DNA of 10,274 nucleotides from positions 1-10,274 of the forward strand of contig PBXE01000019.1 of the NCBI GenBank assembly GCA_002727485.1. The letters are read 5' to 3'. Source of the DNA: Methanobacteriota archaeon (GTDB lineage: Archaea; Thermoplasmatota; Poseidoniia; Poseidoniales; Poseidoniaceae). How positions within the stretch are numbered: position 1 is the stretch's first letter; every line of letters starts with the position of its first letter. Below are positions 7,398 through 10,274 of this stretch, piece by piece. The position numbers and the translations under genes are program-made. The notes below the pieces were generated by a model. That model was not told the origin of the DNA. It did no database searches and saw only the letters and a list, made by a program, of their open reading frames with translations.

Positions 7398-8348
7398 GTG
7401 AAAATAAAAATCATAGTGTTTATTCTTTGTTCACCGTTATTTTTTGCTTCTGTCAATTCTCAAGAACCAATTGAGATGCCATCATGGGAAATGGGTTGGG
7501 AAACCGACATGGACGGAATTTATACGTTGGAGATAAATGATGACTATGATATTGATGATGAGTTGTTAATTTACATTGACAATCAAAGAATGACAGACCT
7601 CAATATCGATTTGACTATTGAATGGGACTCAAACGATATCCCTATTGAAATAGACTATCCTGAGAGTGTGACTATTAGCAGTTCTACCAATGAAACAATA
7701 TCTATTATGCTCAAAAATGAGAATGACTACGTTTTCGAGAGATCCCCAAATAGTACAATGATGATATCAGTCTCTGCCGAAGAATCAGTTTTTGATCAAC
7801 CAACCAGTAGCCAAGAGGTTGATGGGGATATTGCTGTACCTCCTGTATATGATTTAATCGTTAGTTCAAGTGATACCGGAGAGAAATTATATCCCGGTTC
7901 TAATATTGAATACAATTTTATTGTTGAGAATAAGGGTAACTCTAATGATGCAATCACGGAACCTGGATTTATTATTCGCTCCTGCCCTCATTTGAACATT
8001 GAGGGCATGAATGAATTACAAGGTCAAGTCATCAATGTAGATCAGATTTTTGAAACAAAATTGAAGGTAATTGCTTCAGATGCTCACCCTGGCCGTACAT
8101 GTGAAGTCACTCTATCGATAACTTCTACAGGGAGTAAACTAACATCTAGTGTAAAGTTTGAGATTGAAGTCTTCAAAGCTGAGGATACCTCATCTGATTC
8201 TAGTCAATCTGGGAATAGTGGTTCTGATATCTCAGGAGATGACGATGACTCCGATTTAATTGAATCTGGGACATTGCCATTTATTTCATTACTCGAATTT
8301 TTAGCAGTGATTTTTATCGTAAATTTTGTCTATTCTAGAAGGCTCTAA
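7398..8348 (+). CDS. Secreted surface protein with C-terminal membrane anchor, unknown function
   Basis: The 316-residue product starts with a signal peptide (KIKIIVFILCSPLFFASVNSQ core, cleavage likely after about residue 19-22). An acidic extracellular region follows, with a beta-sandwich-like segment at about 150-255 that resembles CARDB/NEW3-type domains (YNFIVENKGNSND) and holds two cysteines, C196 and C235, which could form a disulfide. A Ser/Asp/Gly-rich linker (about 257-290) leads to a C-terminal hydrophobic segment (about 294-311) ending in SRRL. This is the layout of archaeal cell-surface proteins anchored at the C-terminus, with outward N-terminus. The gene begins one base after the medium-subunit stop, and its ribosome binding site lies inside that gene, so it is probably the last gene of the molybdenum hydroxylase operon. 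I see no catalytic motif and do not assign a function; it could be a binding or structural partner, or an unrelated gene joined by read-through. Confidence 0.88.
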   Translation: MKIKIIVFILCSPLFFASVNSQEPIEMPSWEMGWETDMDGIYTLEINDDYDIDDELLIYIDNQRMTDLNIDLTIEWDSNDIPIEIDYPESVTISSSTNETISIMLKNENDYVFERSPNSTMMISVSAEESVFDQPTSSQEVDGDIAVPPVYDLIVSSSDTGEKLYPGSNIEYNFIVENKGNSNDAITEPGFIIRSCPHLNIEGMNELQGQVINVDQIFETKLKVIASDAHPGRTCEVTLSITSTGSKLTSSVKFEIEVFKAEDTSSDSSQSGNSGSDISGDDDDSDLIESGTLPFISLLEFLAVIFIVNFVYSRRL

Positions 8349-8382
8349 AAAATGTTATTTTTAGCCTCACAATAGTCTTTTT
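8340..8382 (+). terminator. Hairpin plus T-tract terminator after the operon
   Basis: AGGCT (8340-8344) and AAAAA (8347-8351) pair with TTTTT (8358-8362) and AGCCT (8363-8367), giving a ten-pair stem with a two-base bulge (8345-8346) and a six-base loop. A T5 run follows at 8378-8382. The stop codon of the surface protein gene lies inside the stem. It would end the transcript that starts near 2990. The T-run is 11 bases beyond the stem, so archaeal T-tract termination alone is also possible. Confidence 0.5.
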
Positions 8383-8531
8383 ACTCTGTTACAACTGGTT
8401 TTAATCTCGCTTAAACATTTGCAAAAATCATCAATATCATTTGCTCAGTGATGGACAAGCATTATGAGTGGAGAGAAACTCCGACGTCTATCGGTGTGTC
8501 GCGGTAGCGGTTAATTAGGGAAGGGGTTAGA
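8349..8531 (+). other. 183-base intergenic spacer with small GC-rich hairpins before a TTG start
   Basis: The first part (to about 8445) is AT-rich and holds the terminator and loose TATA-like stretches such as TTTTAATC and CAATATCA, none decisive. The second part (about 8446-8531) is clearly richer in G and C. It can form GGAG-AGAAA-CTCC (8470-8482) or, as an overlapping alternative, CCGA-CGTCTA-TCGG (8481-8494). These stems are only four pairs and share bases. The stretch could be a structured 5' leader for the DUF4350-like gene. No tRNA or convincing ORF was found here. Confidence 0.4.
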
Positions 8532-10124
8532 TTGGCAGAAGAAACAAAAACCAAAATAAGCCTTGAAACTTGGCTTAAAGTTGGATTTGCTGCTTCCCTA
8601 TTTCTTTCGATTATTGTAATCAGTTTAGTAAGTTTCAACAAAGATACAGTATTTTCTCCCTATGAAGAAGATCAAGAATTGTATAACCTCCAGTTAACTG
8701 AAATGCGTAATACCCTTGGTTCAGGCGGAGAAGGTTACTCAATCGCAAATACAATGTCTACTCCTATGTTAGTTAATGATTGGGACGACCCTCATCGAAC
8801 ACTGTTAGTAATAGCAGCTCCAGAAAAACCATTTGATGCTGCAGAAGCATCAGCAATTTTTGACTTTGTTACTAAAAAGGGTGGAAAGGTAATCTTGGCT
8901 GCAAATTCAACGAATGCCCAACTTGTAGCATCCGAATTTGGAATTAAATATTTTGATGCACCGGTTGTAGACCCATTCCAATACTACGAGGTTACTGATG
9001 AGAATGAAGAGGTTTTGATGCCAGACCAAAGGAAACTTTGGGCGGCGGCTAGCGTCAATAGAGATGTGACTACAATGGGAGATGAGAGATTGATTCCTTG
9101 TTCTGAAAATAATATCAACAATGCTCAAGTTGAAGATTGTAGAATGCCTGTTTTATTTCACAGAGCAACTGCCATTCAAGTTTTAGATGAAGAGGTCGAG
9201 GAAGAAAGGGAAGTAATGGTTCTTGCTCATGCATCAACTCCAGCATTTATTGCTCGTAATGATATGGATGTCAACAATAAAAATAACCCCGTTTTAGGTG
9301 AAGGGAAAACCGGTTTGATTATTAGAATAGATTATCCAGTTGAGGATGTATTGGATGAGCAACCAAACAATAATTTTGGTAAAGTTGACGTTACTGGCTC
9401 TATTGTCTTTGTATCTGATCATTCAGTGTTAGCAAATCATCTTTGGGATGAGCAACTAGGTAAAGAAACAGGAAAACAGCAATGCACCTCTCAATACTAT
9501 GTTTCCAATAAGGTTGGTGAATCTCATTCATGTTGGGATTCATCCGATGGTCTATCATCTGCTTATGGAGATACTACATGGCGAGGTAACTCTCCGTATT
9601 TCACCGCTCTAATTTATGACATGATGGAATTTGATAATAAGGAAATATCGACCACAGTGACTCGTTTCCCATCTGAATTTAATCTTGTTTTCGATGAGAG
9701 CAGACACGTTTCCAGTGCACTTTCTTCTCCTTTTACTGAAGCAATCGGTGCGATAGTATTACTAACAAGTGATAATGTTTTGAAGTGGTTAATTATTCTT
9801 AATTTATTTGCACTTTTAGCTATTGCAATAATGGTAGTTCCTGAGAAAGAAAATTGGCGACATGTATTTGATTTAACTCGATTTAGAGAAAGGCCAAAGA
9901 AAATTGATTCTTCACAGTACCAACTACGAGTTAAAGAAGCATTCCTTTCTAAAGTTCGTCAATTTAATGATTTAACCAGAGATGAGTTTGTTAGAAAAAC
10001 CCCTGCGGAGGTTATGCACATGGTGCGAGATCCGCGATTAGTAGAACTGATAAGTTCTAACCGTTCCTACTCCAACGAAGAATTAAGGGAAATAATCCCG
10101 CAGATTCGGCGTTGGGGTAATTGA
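8532..10124 (+). CDS. Membrane-anchored DUF4350-like protein
   Basis: The 530-residue product has an N-terminal membrane segment (about 15-34), a large extracytoplasmic region, a second membrane segment (about 418-438) and a charged cytoplasmic tail of about 90 residues. Residues about 50-145 look like DUF4350: a threonine/serine-rich stretch, DDPHRTLLVIAAPEKPF, then a helix and KKGGKVILAAN, which resembles a Rossmann-like GATase fold without catalytic residues. Cysteines C190, C203, C318 and C334 all lie in the outer region and could form two disulfides. DUF4350 genes are typically found beside MoxR AAA+ ATPase and DUF58 genes in bacteria and archaea, so this may be part of a cell-envelope or secretion-related MoxR system; no such neighbour is visible before the window ends. 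The start is TTG 8532: an in-frame TAG lies at 8505-8507, no ATG or GTG intervenes, the next Met is residue 58, beyond the membrane segment, and a purine-rich GGGAAGGGG lies just upstream. Confidence 0.85.
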   Translation: MAEETKTKISLETWLKVGFAASLFLSIIVISLVSFNKDTVFSPYEEDQELYNLQLTEMRNTLGSGGEGYSIANTMSTPMLVNDWDDPHRTLLVIAAPEKPFDAAEASAIFDFVTKKGGKVILAANSTNAQLVASEFGIKYFDAPVVDPFQYYEVTDENEEVLMPDQRKLWAAASVNRDVTTMGDERLIPCSENNINNAQVEDCRMPVLFHRATAIQVLDEEVEEEREVMVLAHASTPAFIARNDMDVNNKNNPVLGEGKTGLIIRIDYPVEDVLDEQPNNNFGKVDVTGSIVFVSDHSVLANHLWDEQLGKETGKQQCTSQYYVSNKVGESHSCWDSSDGLSSAYGDTTWRGNSPYFTALIYDMMEFDNKEISTTVTRFPSEFNLVFDESRHVSSALSSPFTEAIGAIVLLTSDNVLKWLIILNLFALLAIAIMVVPEKENWRHVFDLTRFRERPKKIDSSQYQLRVKEAFLSKVRQFNDLTRDEFVRKTPAEVMHMVRDPRLVELISSNRSYSNEELREIIPQIRRWGN

Positions 10125-10131
10125 AAAAAAT

Positions 10132-10137
10132 AGGAGG
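10132..10137 (+). promoter_or_regulatory. Ribosome binding site for the Pro/Ala-rich gene
   Basis: AGGAGG is a full Shine-Dalgarno core, eight bases before ATG 10146 and seven bases after the DUF4350-like stop. It shows that the repeat-rich frame beginning at 10146 is a real translated gene and probably co-transcribed with the DUF4350-like gene. Confidence 0.75.
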
Positions 10138-10145
10138 AAAAAGAC

Positions 10146-10274
10146 ATGCAACCAGCCCCCCCACCCCAGCCCGCGCCAGCGCAACCAGGAATGCCAGCAC
10201 CACCAATGCCAGCAGCACCTGCAGCACCAATGCCAGCAGCACCTGCAGCACCAATGCCAGCAGCACCTGCAGCA
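10146..10274 (+). CDS. Start of a gene with a Pro/Ala/Met-rich repeat N-terminus, truncated by the window end
   Basis: Only the first 43 codons are visible and the frame is open at the right edge. The sequence begins MQPAPPPQPAPAQPG, then MPAPP, then repeats of MPAAPAAP. Such low-complexity Pro/Ala stretches usually form a flexible extended linker and there is no signal peptide or membrane segment in the visible part. From the position after a DUF4350-like gene, a MoxR-type ATPase or DUF58 protein with a disordered N-terminal tail is possible, but nothing in these 43 residues shows this. The strong ribosome binding site and in-frame repeats support a true gene. Confidence 0.7.
   Translation, partial: MQPAPPPQPAPAQPGMPAPPMPAAPAAPMPAAPAAPMPAAPAA
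10206..10274 (+). repeat. 24-base tandem repeat, nearly three units, encoding MPAAPAAP
   Basis: Units begin at 10206, 10230 and 10254 with the 24-base unit ATGCCAGCAGCACCTGCAGC + ACCA; the third unit is cut after 21 bases by the window end, so the total copy number is unknown. The visible copies are identical in base sequence, not only in protein, and a shorter related unit (ATGCCAGCACCACCA) begins at 10191. The period is a multiple of three, so copy changes keep the reading frame. Confidence 0.9.

Noticed and set aside
8447..8490. C/D-box guide RNA in the spacer
   Set aside because: GTGATGG is one base off a C box, but no CTGA D box or C'/D' pair at suitable spacing was found.
10057..10266. 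Minus-strand reading frame with Leu/Val/Ala repeats
   Set aside because: It is the antisense of the Pro/Ala repeat and of the DUF4350-like C-terminus; the plus-strand gene has a strong ribosome binding site.
8532..10274. DUF4350-like gene and following gene as CoxD/CoxE-type maturation factors for the molybdenum hydroxylase
   Set aside because: A terminator and a 183-base spacer separate them from the operon, and no MoxR or VWA domain is visible; the link would be speculation.

Overview
The window looks like a piece of chromosome from a marine planktonic archaeon, most likely Candidatus Poseidoniales (Marine Group II) or a related member of Thermoplasmatota. Three things suggest this: an exported S8 protease ending in a PGF-type C-terminal sorting signal, compact AT-rich genes that mix strong Shine-Dalgarno sites with near-leaderless starts, and a TATA-like element at a suitable distance from one start. 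The assignment is an inference; there is no rRNA or other marker gene here. Every supported gene is on the + strand.

Layout. (1) 3-1298: the C-terminal part of a secreted, membrane-anchored subtilisin-like protease, cut by the left window edge. (2) 1375-2943: a PlsC-type acyltransferase with a long C-terminal region carrying three membrane segments. (3) 2998-7396: a compact three-gene operon for a molybdenum hydroxylase of the xanthine dehydrogenase superfamily, in the order small [2Fe-2S] subunit, large Mo-cofactor subunit, medium FAD subunit. (4) 7398-8348: a secreted or surface protein starting one base after the medium-subunit stop and apparently coupled to it, followed by a hairpin terminator. 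(5) 8349-8531: a 183-base spacer with small GC-rich hairpins. (6) 8532-10124: a membrane-anchored DUF4350-like protein with a TTG start. (7) 10146-window end: the start of a gene whose N-terminus is a Pro/Ala/Met repeat encoded by a 24-base tandem repeat.

The most notable content is the molybdenum hydroxylase. Automatic annotation would probably call it CO or xanthine dehydrogenase (CoxSLM-like). However, the medium subunit has a cysteine-rich insertion after the TLGGNL motif that matches the loop holding the extra [4Fe-4S] cluster in the beta subunit of 4-hydroxybenzoyl-CoA reductase (HcrB), and its 325-residue length is close to HcrB. The large subunit has an HcrA-like GAMRGHG motif instead of the CoxL AYRCSFR loop. 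It also carries roughly 70 extra N-terminal and 110 extra C-terminal residues, and the small subunit has a Pro-rich tail. An HCR-type enzyme is unexpected in a lineage regarded as aerobic surface-ocean heterotrophs. Its substrate and direction of electron flow cannot be read from this window.

The surface protein coupled to this operon and the acyltransferase in a presumed archaeon are further points of interest. No CRISPR array, tRNA, rRNA, insertion sequence or attachment site was seen, and no gene-free stretch exceeds 300 bases.
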